From Chloranthus sessilifolius (lineage: Eukaryota > Streptophyta > Magnoliopsida > Chloranthales > Chloranthaceae): a stretch of 64,000 bases of DNA. Location: assembly GCA_021018995.1 (NCBI GenBank), contig CM037590.1, positions 86,460,097 through 86,524,096 of the forward strand. Reading direction: 5' to 3'. The translations under genes and the position numbers were made by a program. Below, piece by piece: positions 22,472 to 34,284 of the stretch (positions within the stretch are counted from its first letter, which is position 1; each line of letters starts with the position of its first letter). The notes under the pieces are model-generated. The model was not told the DNA's origin, ran no database searches, and saw only the letters and a list, made by a program, of their open reading frames with translations.

Positions 22472-24166
22472 ATGTTTGGAAGAAGAACTCTCAACCCCCA
22501 AATTTTGCCATTAAATCTAGAGGTTAAAAGGTTTCTTAGACCCAAACAAACCCCATCTATATCTACTGAAACAAAATCTGTTGCAATGGGTGAGCAACCG
22601 AGGTTGTTGTTGAAGGATTATTATGCACCTGGTGCATATAATTCTCCTTTCTGCATCCAGTTTCTTGCTGTGGAAACTAATTATGAGATTAAATCTTCAA
22701 CCATTCAGATGCTGCCTTCTTTCCATTGCTTGAGCAAAGAGGACCCATACATGCACATGGATGAATTCCTTGCCTTGTGCACCACCTTTAACATTACAGG
22801 TCTAGGGCCGGAAGCCAACAAGTTTAGGCTATTTCCTTTTTCATTAAAGGACAAAGCCAGGGCCTGGTTATCTCTGCTTCCCCATGACAGTATCAACTCT
22901 TGGGATGACATGCAAAGCCAATTCCTGGCTAAATTCTTTCCCATGTTTAGAACCAGTTAGTTGGGGAAGAATATCCTCTCATTTTCTTAACTCTCAACTA
23001 AAGGGTTCCATGAGGCATGGGAGAGATTCAAGGAGTTGTTGAAGCAGTGCCCCCACCACCAAATTCCTGAATGACAACTTATCCAATGTTTTTATCAAGG
23101 AATTGACTCAAAAAGTATAAATATGGTGGATGCTTCTTGTGGAGGCACATACCTTCATAAAATAGCTAAGGAAGCATGAGAATTGTTTGATGTTATTAGT
23201 GAAAATTCATAACAGTAAGAGTCTCTTGTTAGGGATGTGGACACCCCAGGAGGAATGTTAAGGGAGAACATAACAAGAGGAAAAGTGTATGAAATTGGTG
23301 GGTATAGTGAGTTGGAGAGAAAGGTAACCATCTTAACTCAAAAGCTGGAGAACATGATGGAGGAGAGGCAATCTCCATTGGTTGCTAGTGTGGGAGAGGC
23401 ATGTCCCATCTGCCAATCTCATACTCAGCCCATCCAGGATTGCCCCTCTGCTGGGCAATTTCTAGAATTGGTAATGGAACATGTGGCTGCTGCCCAGTCT
23501 TATGGTCAGCAGCCAACTGCTGCTTATTCCTGGAGGTACCACCCTAACCTGAGGTGGAAGCAAGATAATGTTTAAACCCAAAACCAGTAGCAGTAGTTGC
23601 AACATTAGTTCTATCAGCAACCACAGCAGCCAATTTCTTTTAAACCTGCTCCTCAAACTTATCAACAGAATTTTATTCCAAGGATCCAATACCAGCAACC
23701 TATGGCTCAGCCTATGGTTCAGCCTGTGCAACTAAATGCCCGAACTCCAGCCTTTAGAACACCCTCTTTTGAAGAGCAAGTTCGGACGTCATTATAGAAC
23801 TTAGGCTCATTGTCCCAAACCGTCCACTCTCATAGCCAGAGCATCAAAAAGATAGAACATCTTGGTCAACTGTCTAATGCATTGACAAAGAGAGAGGAAG
23901 GTAGGCTACCTAGTCAGCCCATGGACAATCCAAAGAGAAAATATGTGGCAGGTGAAGTCTCTTCTTCCCATGAGGAAGCTAAATCTGTCATCATATTAAG
24001 AAGTGGAAGGCTGGTGGATAATCAGGTAGGCTGTGAGCCTTTGAAAATTTTAGAGACAGAAGATGAAGCAGTTTCAATGAATGTACATCAGGAGCAGTCC
24101 AGTTTGAATAAGGGGGATATTAATGCTCCCCAACAGAAAAATGAAAAAAAAAGAAGAAAAAATTGA
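22472..24166 (+). pseudogene. E3 gag (broken)
   Basis: It starts at the ATG before FGRRTLNP, as in E6. An upstream in-frame ATG exists, but homology does not extend to it. The capsid part is at about 22690-22950 (MLPSFHCLSKEDPYMHMDEF). A CCHC-like knuckle, CPICQSHTQPIQDC, is near 23405-23446. The tail has TKREEGRLPSQP and LRSGRLVDN. It is the particle protein. It is a fossil with a few breaks. Confidence 0.82.
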
Positions 24167-24171
24167 TGAGT

Positions 24172-27100
24172 TGGCTAAGGCTACAAATGGGAGGCCAATC
24201 CCCCATTTGCTATTCCCAATGCTTTAAAAGCACCTTCTCCTTTTGATAAGGGGAATACCAAAGTAGAGGAAATGATGGAAACCTTTAAGCAAGTAAAGAT
24301 CAACCTGTCTTTACTTGATGCAATCAAGCAAGTGCCAGCCTATGCCATGTTTTTAAAAGATCTTTGCATCCACAAAAGACAATCGAGCATTCACCTATCC
24401 AAGAAAGTCTTTTCAGCAGAAGAAGTGAACCAAGTCTTGACTATAGCAACCCCAACCAAACTCCAAGACCTTGGAGTTTCCACTATCCCCTGCATCATTG
24501 GAAATCATACCATTGAAAAAGCCTTATTAGATCTGGGAGCTAGTGTGAATTTACTTCCATATTTAGTATATGAGATGTTGGGCTTAGGTGAGTTGAAGGC
24601 CACACATGTGGTCATACAACTAGCTAACAGATCTGAAAGGAAGTCTGTAGGCATCATAGAAGATGTCTTGGTTGGGGTTGACATTCTTTTATCCTGCTGA
24701 TTTTCTGCTGTTAGATATGGAGCCGAGCAAGTGTGCTATTTCTATTCCTGTGATTTTGGGCAGGCCTTTCTTGGCCACTGCCAATGCGTGCATTCAATAT
24801 AGATCAGGAGTCATGGAAGTAACCTTTGGTAATATGAAAGTCAAATTGAATGTGTATAATGCAGCTCATCAGCCCGAGTTAGATAATGAGGACTGTTTTT
24901 CCATTGAGTTGCTGGATGAGTTAGTGGAAGAAACTTTACTCCAACTTCTCAATAATGATCTGTTTGATATTTTTGATGAAGTTTGGAAGGAAACTATGGA
25001 AGAGAAAGCCTTCACCTCTGAGCTTGAGCAAGTGCAAACTGTAAATTCTGAAGTGGAGCCAGCAAAGCATCACCCACGGAAACCAACTTTGTTATCTGTT
25101 CCACCACCCTCTAAGGCACCCCTACTGCCTTCACTCATCAGTCCCCCAGATGTGGAGCTGAAGCAGCTCCCAAAATCTTTAAAGTATGCTTTCCTAGCAG
25201 ATAATAAGAAATTGTCAGTCATAATTTCTTCCTCCCTCACTCTTGACCAAGAGGAAGAACTACTTTGTGTGCTGAGGAAGCATAAGAGAGCAATAGGGTG
25301 GACTATTGCAGATCTTGGAGGTATAAATCCTACTGTGTGCATGCACAAGATTTATCTTGAAGAGGGTTCCAAACCTTCAAGAGAGATGCAAAGGGAATTG
25401 AACCCACACAATCAGGAGGTTGTCATGAAAGAAGTTATCAAGCTGTTAGATGTTGGGGTCATTTACCCCATCTCAGACTCTCAATGGGTGGCACCTACCC
25501 AAGTGGTGCCTAAGAAATCCAAGAGAACTGTAGTTCAAGCAGACTCAGGAGAGCTGATCTCAATTTGACAGACCACTGGTTGGAGGGTGTGTATAGATTA
25601 CAGAAAGCTCAATGAGAAAACTAGCAAAGATTATTTCCCATTTCCATTCATTGATCAAATCTTGGATAAGCTGGCAGGCAAGGCATTTTATTATTTTCTT
25701 GATGGTTATTCAAGATACAATCAGATCCCTGTATACCCACAAGATCAAGAGAAAATAACCTTTACATGCCCCTTTGGAACCTTTTCATACAGAATGATGC
25801 CATTTGGACTATATAATGCACCTGCCACCTTTCAAAGATGTATGTATGTTATTTTCTCTGACATGATTGATCAGTTCTTAGAGATTTTTATGGATAATTT
25901 TTCCATTTATGGGGATGATTTTAGTCAATGCTTACAGCACCTTCGCCTGGCTTTGCAAAGATGTGAAGAAACCAACCTAGTCTTAAGTTGGGAAAAGAGT
26001 CACTTCATGGGGACTCAAGGCACTGTCTTAGGGCATATTGTCTCCCACAAAGGGATAGAGGTTGATCAAGCTGAAATTGACATAATTGCACATCTACCCC
26101 CACACAAAACTGTCAAGAAAGTCAGGTCATTTCTGGGTCATTATGGTTTCTATCGAAGGTTCATCAAAGATTTTAGTAAAATTTCCAAACCTCTTTGCCA
26201 CCTGTTGTACCAGGAGTTCCATTTGAATTCAGTGATGAATGCCTAGCTGCCTTTGAATTGTTAAAGACATGTTTGACTACTGCTCCCATTTTACAAGCTC
26301 CTGATATCTACTTGCCATTCGAGCTGATGTGTGATGCATCAGACTTTGCTATTGGTGCAGCCTTGGGACAAAGAAAAGACAAGGCAGCAAGTGTAGTGGC
26401 TTATGCAAGCAAATCAATGGCTGATGCCCAGCTGAACTATATGACAACTGAAAAAGAGTTGTTGGCTATTGTATTTGCTTTGGAAAAATTTCGATCATAT
26501 GTACTGGGATCTAAGATCATTGTGTTTACTGACCACTCAGCCCTAAAATATCTCTTGTCCAAAAAAGATGCTAAAACCAGACTGATAAGATGGGTTTTGC
26601 TTTTGCAGGAATTTGATTTAGAGATCAAGGATAAAAAGGGGTTTGAGAATGTGGTAGGAGACCACCTATCCAAGATCTCAGGGATCCCAACTGCTGAACA
26701 AGAGAGCTTGCCCATAAATGATTCCTTCCCAGATGAACATCTCTTTGCTATAGAGATGAGTGTGCCCTGGTTTGCCAACATAGTAAACTATCTAGCTGCA
26801 AGTAAAATTCCCCCACATTAGAACAAGGATGATAAGAATCTATTTTTCTCACAGATTCGATATTACATGTGGGAGGATCCTTACCTTTTTAAGTATTGTG
26901 CAGACCAAGTGGTAAGAAGTTGTGTGCCTGAAACCGAATTTAAAAGCATTCTGACATGTGCCATGAACAGGCTTACGAAGGCCATTTCAGTGGCAACAAA
27001 ATTTCTGCAAAGGTGCTTCAAAGTGGCTTCTATTGGCCCACTCTTTTCAAGGATGCCTTTCAACACCGCAAAGCCAGTTCTAGAGGCCAACAAATGGGGA

Positions 27101-28054
27101 GTATTTCCACACGAAATTCCATGCCCTTGCAGCCCATTCTTATGGTTGAGTTTTTTTATGTTTGGGGGATAGACTTTATGGGCCCATTCCCTCCTTCCCA
27201 TGGTTATAATTATATTCTTGTGGCTGTGGACTACGTGTCCAAATGGGTCGAGGCCATAGCCACAAGAACTAATGATCACAAAGTTGTCCTCAACTTTTTG
27301 AAGGAAAAATTTTTCTCTAGGTTTGGCACCCCCAGAGCCATCATCACTGATGGGGGGAGCCATTTCTACAACAAATTGTTTGAGAACCTCCATTGAAAGA
27401 ACTCTGTGGCACACAAAGTTGCCACTCCATACCACCGACAAACTAGTGGGCAGGTGGAGATTTCTAACAGAGAGATCAAACATATTTTGGAGAAAACAGT
27501 GAGAGTGGATCGGAAGGATTGGTTTCTGAAGCTACCTGATGATTTATGGGCTTATAGAACTGCTTACAAAACCCCCACCGGGATGTCTCCTTTTCTGCTG
27601 GTGTATGGCAAGGCATGTCATTTACCAGTGGAGCTTGAGTACAGGGAATATTGGGCCATTAAAGCTTTGAATAGTGACTTAACTTCTACTGGCATTTAGA
27701 GGAAACTCCAACTGTCTGAGTTGGATGAGCTGAGGTTGGTCGCTTATTCCAATGCAAGAATTTACAAGGAGATAACCAAGATCTTCTTTAACAAGCAATT
27801 GTTAAGAAAAGAGTTCATTGTTGGCAGCAAGGTATGGCTTTTCAACTCTAAGCTGAAATTTTTCTCAGGAATATTGAAATCTAGATGGGAAGGACCCTAC
27901 ATAGTTGAGCATGTATTTCCATCTGGAGCAGTTGATATTTAGGATCCCAACGATGGCAGGATCATGAAAGTAAATGGTCAGAGGCTCAAGCTTGTTGTTG
28001 AAAATGTGGAGCCCATAGTGACCATTTCCCTTCAAGATCCTCCATTACTTAAGT
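24172..28054 (+). pseudogene. E3 pol: protease, RT, RNase H, integrase (broken)
   Basis: The protease motif LLDLGASVN is at about 24525. RT is at about 25430-26180 (CIDYRKLN, LDGYSRYNQIPV, FQRCMYVIF). RNase H is at about 26320-26690 ([45 protein letters not shown]). Integrase is at about 26950-27950 ([36 protein letters not shown], then [13 protein letters not shown]). Domain order is gypsy type, with integrase after RNase H. It would copy the RNA to DNA and insert it. It is a fossil with several breaks. Confidence 0.88.
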
Positions 28055-28767
28055 GATTCTCAATAATGTATCATATGTATCATAGTTGTTGTTTTGGTGT
28101 GCTACTACTGTTTCGCAGAGTCATTAGGGTAAGTATGACTATGTACATATCAGGTGTCCGTCATAGACCGACTTGGGGCTGGGAACTTCCTGATTTGACT
28201 AAGGGATGTGTAGCATGGTCATGGGACAGGATATAGGCCAATTTGCATTGATTAATTTCCTGTCGTGAAGGTTTGAGCTGCTTGTCGACAGGTTCCGAAA
28301 GCTCTAAAGGAATGTATTGACGGGTTTTAGTGGTGAATCATTGTCTGTCGATACGATCGTTGAACCTGTCGATAAGATCTGAGGAACCTCCTTTGTAATT
28401 CTCAATAGGTTCAGAATACCGGTAGAAAGGCTCCATGTACCCCTCGAGAGGACTCAACCACATTTCCCCCCTCCGTGTCTGAGCATTAATTCCTCTTATC
28501 TCCTCGCATTAAATCCCATGGTTAAAAATAGTCAAGCATGCACTCCACGATGTCATTCCCAATAATAGTTCACACGCCATGTCGTGCTTACTGCCATCGT
28601 CATGCCATTTATTGCCACCGTCATTTTAACAGTTAAGCTTTGAAAAAATGTGACCATTTATTCTGACGATCCCTATTCCACCTACCTCACCTTTTAAATA
28701 GCAGGTCCGTCCCCCTCCGTGGTACTCATTCTCTGTCGACTTTGTTAGTTCATCCCCACTTCCAACC
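28055..28767 (+). other. E3 spacer between pol and ORF3: palindromes and TATA-like box
   Basis: It contains TGTCGACAGG, TGTCGATA and similar cores (about 28260-28450), as in the LTR, and then a TATA-like box TTTTAAATAGC (28692-28702). A C/T-rich stretch and the ORF3 ATG follow at 28768. No gene is seen. Confidence 0.6.
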
Positions 28768-29040
28768 ATGGCGGATGACAAACCCATCGATGAGCCAAAC
28801 AAATTCTACTCAATCTGGTTGGACCCACCACCACCTAAGGAGCCAGACCCACTGCAATTCCTGTAGGATGAATTCGAGGAGGTGCAATGGATTCTGGCCT
28901 CGGAAGAGAAGAAAAAGGATAAGAGGAAGAAGATAAAATAGAAGATAGAACCCCCCAACTCCTTTCCCCCTCCCTCGCCTCCCCATCCACCACCTGCTCA
29001 ACTTCCTTCCTCCTTGTTCGCGTGTTTGCCTTCCCTCAAA
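28768..29040 (+). pseudogene. E3 ORF3, start only (cut by E4)
   Basis: The ATG has a good context (ACCATGG). It begins MADDKP and goes on with WLDPPPPKEPDPLQF and a Lys-rich run, matching the small E4 ORF3 at 32991-33290. The product is unknown, and it is unlike the long ORF3 of E1, E2 and E6. The E4 insertion ends it; it is also broken. Confidence 0.65.
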
Positions 29041-31149
29041 TGAGGGTCTAAAATCATGAATAAAACTAGGCAGACACATTCATACAGACCTGCAAGTACT
29101 CAGGATCTGTTATAGCAAGCTTTAAATGAATGGTGAGTAAGGGAATGTCCACAGGGAGGTTGGTTAAAAATATGATAAATCTCCATATCTGTGGTAGATC
29201 TGGCACCCTAACTATTGCTAAGTTAGCTAAAAGACAGGAGAGAGGTTTAAAATGGATTGTCACTTAAACTAAGCTAAAATTAAACAAAAACTAAATTGGA
29301 TCGAGTTTAGGAGCTTAGATCTTGCAAGGGAAGAGAGTAGAAAGTAGAAAATGGAGAAGAGTAGCTTGGAGGTTGGTTTTCACTGAAATCGGATTCGATT
29401 AATCATGCTACAGAGGTTCAGAGCACACAATTCCCTCAACTGGCTATAAGCACAGCTATAGGGTATAAATTCCACTCCAAATCATAGGATCCACCTGGTC
29501 TTAAGGCTATGATATGTCCACTTTAATGGTCACAGACCATCCTATATACTTTATCGAATCCATGGATTGCAGCAGATGAATCCAATTGGAGCCTGAGCTT
29601 AGATTCATCTTAAGGTTATGATCTATCCACTTTAATGGTCACAGACCATCCTAGGGATCCCCTTCAAAGCTAGACCATCAATTAGAACAATTAAAAACAC
29701 TACAGATGCTGCAATTCCCAGGTCACAGACTCCAGGAATCACAAGAATATCAGATCTAGGGAGATCAGGTGGTATCCAAGAGGTCTACCAGTTAAGTGGG
29801 TGAGCTGATATAAAGACTCCTATACACAAATTCGATCGATCACCAAATGGAACCAAAGGAATTTTAAATCTAATTAAATAATTAAAAATAGCATTACCAT
29901 TGCAAACAACGTCACTCTATAATGGAAATACTCTCAGATCTGTAGTCTGTGCAGCTAGGAACCTACAATAGCACTCTTAACCTTACCCAATTACAAATCT
30001 AATTTCGCTCCTCGCTACTCCAAGGGACTTAGCCAACCATGGTTGGGCTAAAGGAGGGAAATGGAATTTCTCTGCAAGCTATAATCTCCAGAATTTGGCT
30101 CAGATCTTTATCCTCCCTCAATTGCAATTAGGAGTCTCTATATATAGCTTTCTCCTCTATTTTTCCCGCCAAAAATCTGTTCTAAAAGGTCCTCAGTGTT
30201 TGTTAGAGTTCTGTTAGAGCACGTGGGTTGGTTAGGGTTTCCTAGGGCATCTTCTGGAACTGTCGTGTCGGTCACCAAGTGCCTCAGATTATGTGCAGTA
30301 GGTCACTGAATCACAATGTCTGCACAGCTGAATTTCTAAGAAGTTCTGCACATGATTTTGACAGGTTCAAGAAGCTTTCGACAGGTTGGAATAGAGCATT
30401 TTGGTCCTTTCTCTAGGTTCTCATATCTGTTCGATAGGATGAATCTTGGCTTAGAGTTCCAGCCTTCTCAGTCCTTGGTTTGGAGTATTCGACAGGTTGG
30501 AGAGACTCTTCGACAGGTTGGAGAACCATTTTGATAGGTTCCGCTCTGCATGCTATCCTTTCGATAGGGTTGCTCTCACTCCTATTGAAAGGCTCAAGTA
30601 CCCTCTGATAGGTTCTGTTCAAGCGTCTTCATTTCGATAAGATCAGGAAACCATTCGATAGGTTCCCTTGACGCCTCAGGTAGGCTTTCGATAGGATGGT
30701 TTCTTCATTCCTTTCAGCTGCTCGATAGGTTCTTAGATCCTATCGAACTACCATATCCATACGAATTCATCCTTTTTCTGCCTTTAGATCCTATCGAAAA
30801 CTTCTTCAACTGTACAAATTCTTCCTTTCTTTGCTTTCAACTCCTATCGAAGTCTTCAGGTGACCAATCGATAGGACGTTTTGAGCCTGTTCTCACTTCC
30901 TTCGCCTTGCCCTGCTGTAGCCATGCACTCCAAGGGTCCAGTGATGTGCTACCCTCTGGTGTGTTGTTGCTGGGTTTGCCCTGTGCTGAGAGATAGCTCC
31001 TTTTTAGGCATTCTTGAGTGGTTTTCTGCATTAATGTCCTCTTTTATTGTTGTCTACAAAATGCACTTGACAGAGACTTATTAGTGTATTCATAGGTCTA
31101 TCAATGGTCAGGTTAAAGGGTGAAAAGTAGCATTTTTCACCACTTAACA
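29041..31149 (-). repeat. E4 3' LTR (about 2.1 kb)
   Basis: On the plus strand it starts TGAGGGTCTA and ends CACTTAACA, beside the tract at 31150. It holds the palindrome array (about 30355-30870), a TATA-like box on the minus strand (30139-30147) and two leader hairpins (29509-29540, 29618-29649). The left end is less certain than the right. Confidence 0.82.
30355..30870 (-). promoter_or_regulatory. E4 LTR array of TTCGACAGG/TATCGATAGG palindromes
   Basis: Around twenty cores are present. Three consecutive ones begin at 30488, 30509 and 30530, exactly 21 bp apart. In element sense the array precedes the TATA-like box. Confidence 0.68.
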
Positions 31150-31252
31150 CACCCCCAAACCTAAGCTTTGCTAGTCCCTAAGCAAAGGAGAATAAAAAGA
31201 AAATAAAAATGCCACTTTCGTAGGGAGCACGGATGCATTTTGCATATGCACC
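31150..31252 (-). promoter_or_regulatory. E4 polypurine tract and 3' hairpins
   Basis: The tract AGGTTTGGGGGTG is at 31150-31162. H2 is CTTTGCT/AGCAAAG (31166-31187). H1 is GGTGCAT/ATGCATC with one G.U pair (31232-31252). Confidence 0.75.
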
Positions 31253-32990
31253 AAGCCTTTTAAACCCCTAGGTGATCCCTAGTGGAGGAGTGAAGTCTCC
31301 TGAGGGTTTTCAGTGAAGGTACCCACAAACTTCCCCAATAAAGTTAGTTAATAATAGTACATTCTACTACACCAAATTTCAGTAAACTAGAATAAATTCT
31401 CATCATGTCTTTTCAGTTCTGGAGGGTTTTCAGCAGAAAAGTCACCAACTTAAAAGATGAAATTTTACAGTAATTCCTTCATCATCAATCAGTTCATGTC
31501 AAGGTATTATGCCTGAAGATTGATGCATGGCTCACCTTTCATTTGAGAATTCTATTTTGATACTACCCTCATCAAATTGGATTTCAGGCCCAAGTCTCAC
31601 CAGGGTTGTTAACTCACAACAACAATGAAGGGTGTAAAATTTCGCACAGCTCAAGAGCAGTTACAGTCCTCAAATAGGGCTATAAGCATGAGCATAGGCA
31701 TTGCTCTAATTTCTAAAATTTTCTAACTCTTTTCACCATAGATTAGACAGATCCTTATCTCCACATGACAGCTCAATCCATTTCAGATCAGCAAGGTCTT
31801 TTCATTGGGTTGTAATGTGGCTTATGGATGAGGTTTGTAAAAAGAATGAAAGGGTAAGAGGGATTCAAATTTAGAAATCAGTACAGGTAAGGAGGTGGTC
31901 TAGACAACACCTTCTTCATTTAAGCACCTTTTCACTTTCTTTTTGAATTTTCAGACTTGAAGTGATCAGCTTCTTATCTTCTTGTAGATTTTCAAGTCAG
32001 GTGATTTCTCTTTCTCATCCTTTTTTTTTCTCTGTTTTTATTTTTTTATTTTTTATTTTTTTTTTAATATATGGAATACCACAACACCACAAAATGTGTT
32101 TTCCTTTCTTTCAACTAGATTTAACATCTTCCTCTAATCTCACTTCTCCTTCCTCTTCCTTATTTCTCAGATTGGGGGTGAACTGAAATAGGTCAAAAGG
32201 TTTTGGGTTTAACATTTCTAGTTTTCCTAAAAGAAACTTGGGACTTTTAAGGCTCAAGTGGTGTGCATCGAGGGCAGTTTAAAGGTGGGACATTTTAAGC
32301 TCAAACTGTCCAAGGGATGGCCTTACTTCATGTCTTCAATGCCATGAATGTTGTCAAGCTGTTTCAACTTGGAATTGCTTAACTTCTAGTGATTAGAATT
32401 ATATCCAATCAGTCCATAGAGTAGAAAAATTGTCAAGGCACTCTTCAAGGAACTTTTTCAGGCCTAAATCTTACTAGGTATGGCCTTCCATCTAATTTTT
32501 AGGGGTGTCTTCACAATTTCCTCTCATTTCAGGTTTACTGCACAACAAAATTACTTTTCACAAATTATTGACATTTGCCTCATGAAGTCTGTTGGACTAT
32601 GGCTTATTTCAATTTCAAATAGTTCTTTTTAATTTCCTCTTTTTATTCCAGTGAGAATTTACTCTAATTAATCCTAAGCACTTCATTTTAGCCTTATGTA
32701 CTAAAAGTAACTAATTTATTGGCATACATACATGCCATACCCCCAAACCTAAACTAAATAGTGTCCTCACTGTTTATAGCAAAGGGGGCATTGCAGCTTA
32801 TTAACAGAGCAACGAAAAAAAAAAACAAAAAAATAAAAATAAAGCAAGTAGACAACGAAAGAAAGAAAAAGCAGTTTATTAACAGAAGTGAAACAGAACA
32901 TAAAATAGATCATTTTAGTACAATGGTCAAGCACAAGTGGACAAAAATTTTGTGATAGACGAAAAACCCTCCCCCGGCTCAGGGGTATCC
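31253..32990 (-). other. E4 non-coding tail
   Basis: No gene is seen. It contains the H0 equivalent near 31265-31285, the stretch shared with E1, E2 and E6 (about 31640-31720), a T-rich tract on the plus strand (about 32010-32070), and the internal polypurine-tract-like site AGGTTTGGGGGTATGG with the hairpin AGTG-AGGA-CACT (32735-32771). Confidence 0.62.
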
Positions 32991-33290
32991 TCAACCTATA
33001 TCAGGTGGAAGAGGAACTATAAGCCAGGAGGGGAGGAAGAAAAGGAAAAAGAAGGAGGGGGAAGGGGAATGGGTGGTGGAGGAGGATGGTGGCGGGGATA
33101 CTAGTGGCTCGGTCTTCAGCCTCTTCTTCTCCTTCCTATCTTTGTCCTGCTCCTCCTTAGCGAGGATCCGCTGTACCTCCTCATATTCATCCCAGAGGAA
33201 TTGCAATGAGTCTGGTTCCTTGGGCAGTAGTGGCTCCAGCCAAAAGAGGTAGAGTTGAGCAGGAGTGAGCGTGGGCTTGTCATCTGCCAT
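32991..33290 (-). pseudogene. E4 small ORF3 (about 99 codons)
   Basis: It runs from the ATG at 33290 (MADDKP), the start shared with E3. There is an acidic/amphipathic stretch (WDEYEEVQRILAKEEQ) and then a Lys-rich run (RKEKKRLK). It ends in a strongly hydrophobic segment (FFFLFFLPSWLIVPLP) of membrane-anchor type. The family is not recognised. An upstream in-frame ATG at 33353 is less likely to be the start, because similarity to E3 begins at MADDKP. The frame itself looks whole, but whether it is a real product is uncertain. Confidence 0.5.
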
Positions 33291-34284
33291 AGGTATCAGG
33301 AGGAGTGTAGAGGGTAGAAGGAAAGGAATGGGTCGAAGTCGAGCCAACTGCATCTATTTAATGTGGATGTGGGAGAGAATATGAAGTGATGAAGTCAATA
33401 TCGCCATTGTCAATGGAAAGGAATGAATGGTTAATTTGATCAACCAGCATGGGGAACGAAATCGTGCATTAATTGGTAGCCTATATTTAGCACGGGGAGT
33501 TATGGCGTGGGGCAAAAAACCAAGGGGTGCAGAGTTTAGGGCTCATGCTGTGCGCAGTTGTACATGGTACACGAGGTAAAATTTTCGCACAGGGCAAAGG
33601 CACAATAAGCATGGAAAGAGTGAGGGGGGTCGATTTCGATAGGATGAGTGTAGAGTGTCGACAGGTTAAGGCTTCCTATCAATGTCGCACAAGTATGGGG
33701 CTGGCATTTGGAAGTTCTCGATAGGCTTAACCCATCCTATCAAACAGAATGAACATGCATTTGATAGGCGTGGATGGCTGCGTGCGATAGGTCGGTGTCC
33801 TGTCGAACGAAGGGTGGATAAAACACTCACTTTGTTAGGATGCTGATGGGTGAGAACAACCTTTCAATAGGTGGGGTATTATATTTGTCACTCTTATCGA
33901 TAGGTTCCAGGTCGGAGTCCAGAACCTATCGGAAAGTTGTTCTCACCTATCGAGAGGTCGCGACACCTATCGAAATCCTCACCAATCCTATCGACATTAG
34001 CGGCTGACCTAGCGAAAAGGCCCAAATGACCTATCGAGAGGTTCAATGAGCTTAAAAATACGGCCTGCGTGTGAAGAGCATTTAGCCTTAGTACCCAGCA
34101 ACTCCTCTGGCATGCTACCAGTTAGCAAATTGGCCTTTGACCTTATGCCATTGATTCCTAGACTGGGAGCAATATTGAAATGAAACTTGAACTTGACGTG
34201 GCCATTTTATTGCAAAGAATATTGTTGGAAATAATCGAGGTATAAATCAAATATAATACAGATGATACAAATTGAAGTCAGGAA
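33291..34284 (-). other. E4 spacer between pol and ORF3: palindromes and TATA-like box
   Basis: In element sense there is an array of TATCGA/TGTCGA cores (about 34045 down to 33620). Four of them, between about 33968 and 34040, step by 21, 21 and 22 bp. A TATA-like box CTAAATATAGG (33480-33490) follows, and the ORF3 ATG is at 33290. No other gene is visible. Confidence 0.6.

Larger units (their letters stand above)
19998..29040 (+). mobile_element. E3: Athila-type element, 5' part, cut by E4
   Basis: Seen in order: 5' LTR (19998-22151), primer site (22158), leader, gag, pol with protease, RT, RNase H and integrase, a palindrome-bearing spacer, and the beginning of ORF3 up to 29040, where the E4 LTR begins. 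Its 3' part must lie beyond the right edge. It is related to E4: both use TGTCGACA and TATCGATA palindromes and share the ORF3 start MADDKP. It sits in D. It is a fossil; gag and pol together show roughly ten breaks. Confidence 0.88.

Noticed and set aside
30352-30622. Frames with FDRF/RQVG-type repeats in the E4 LTR
   Set aside because: Low-complexity translation of the palindrome array on both strands; not coding.
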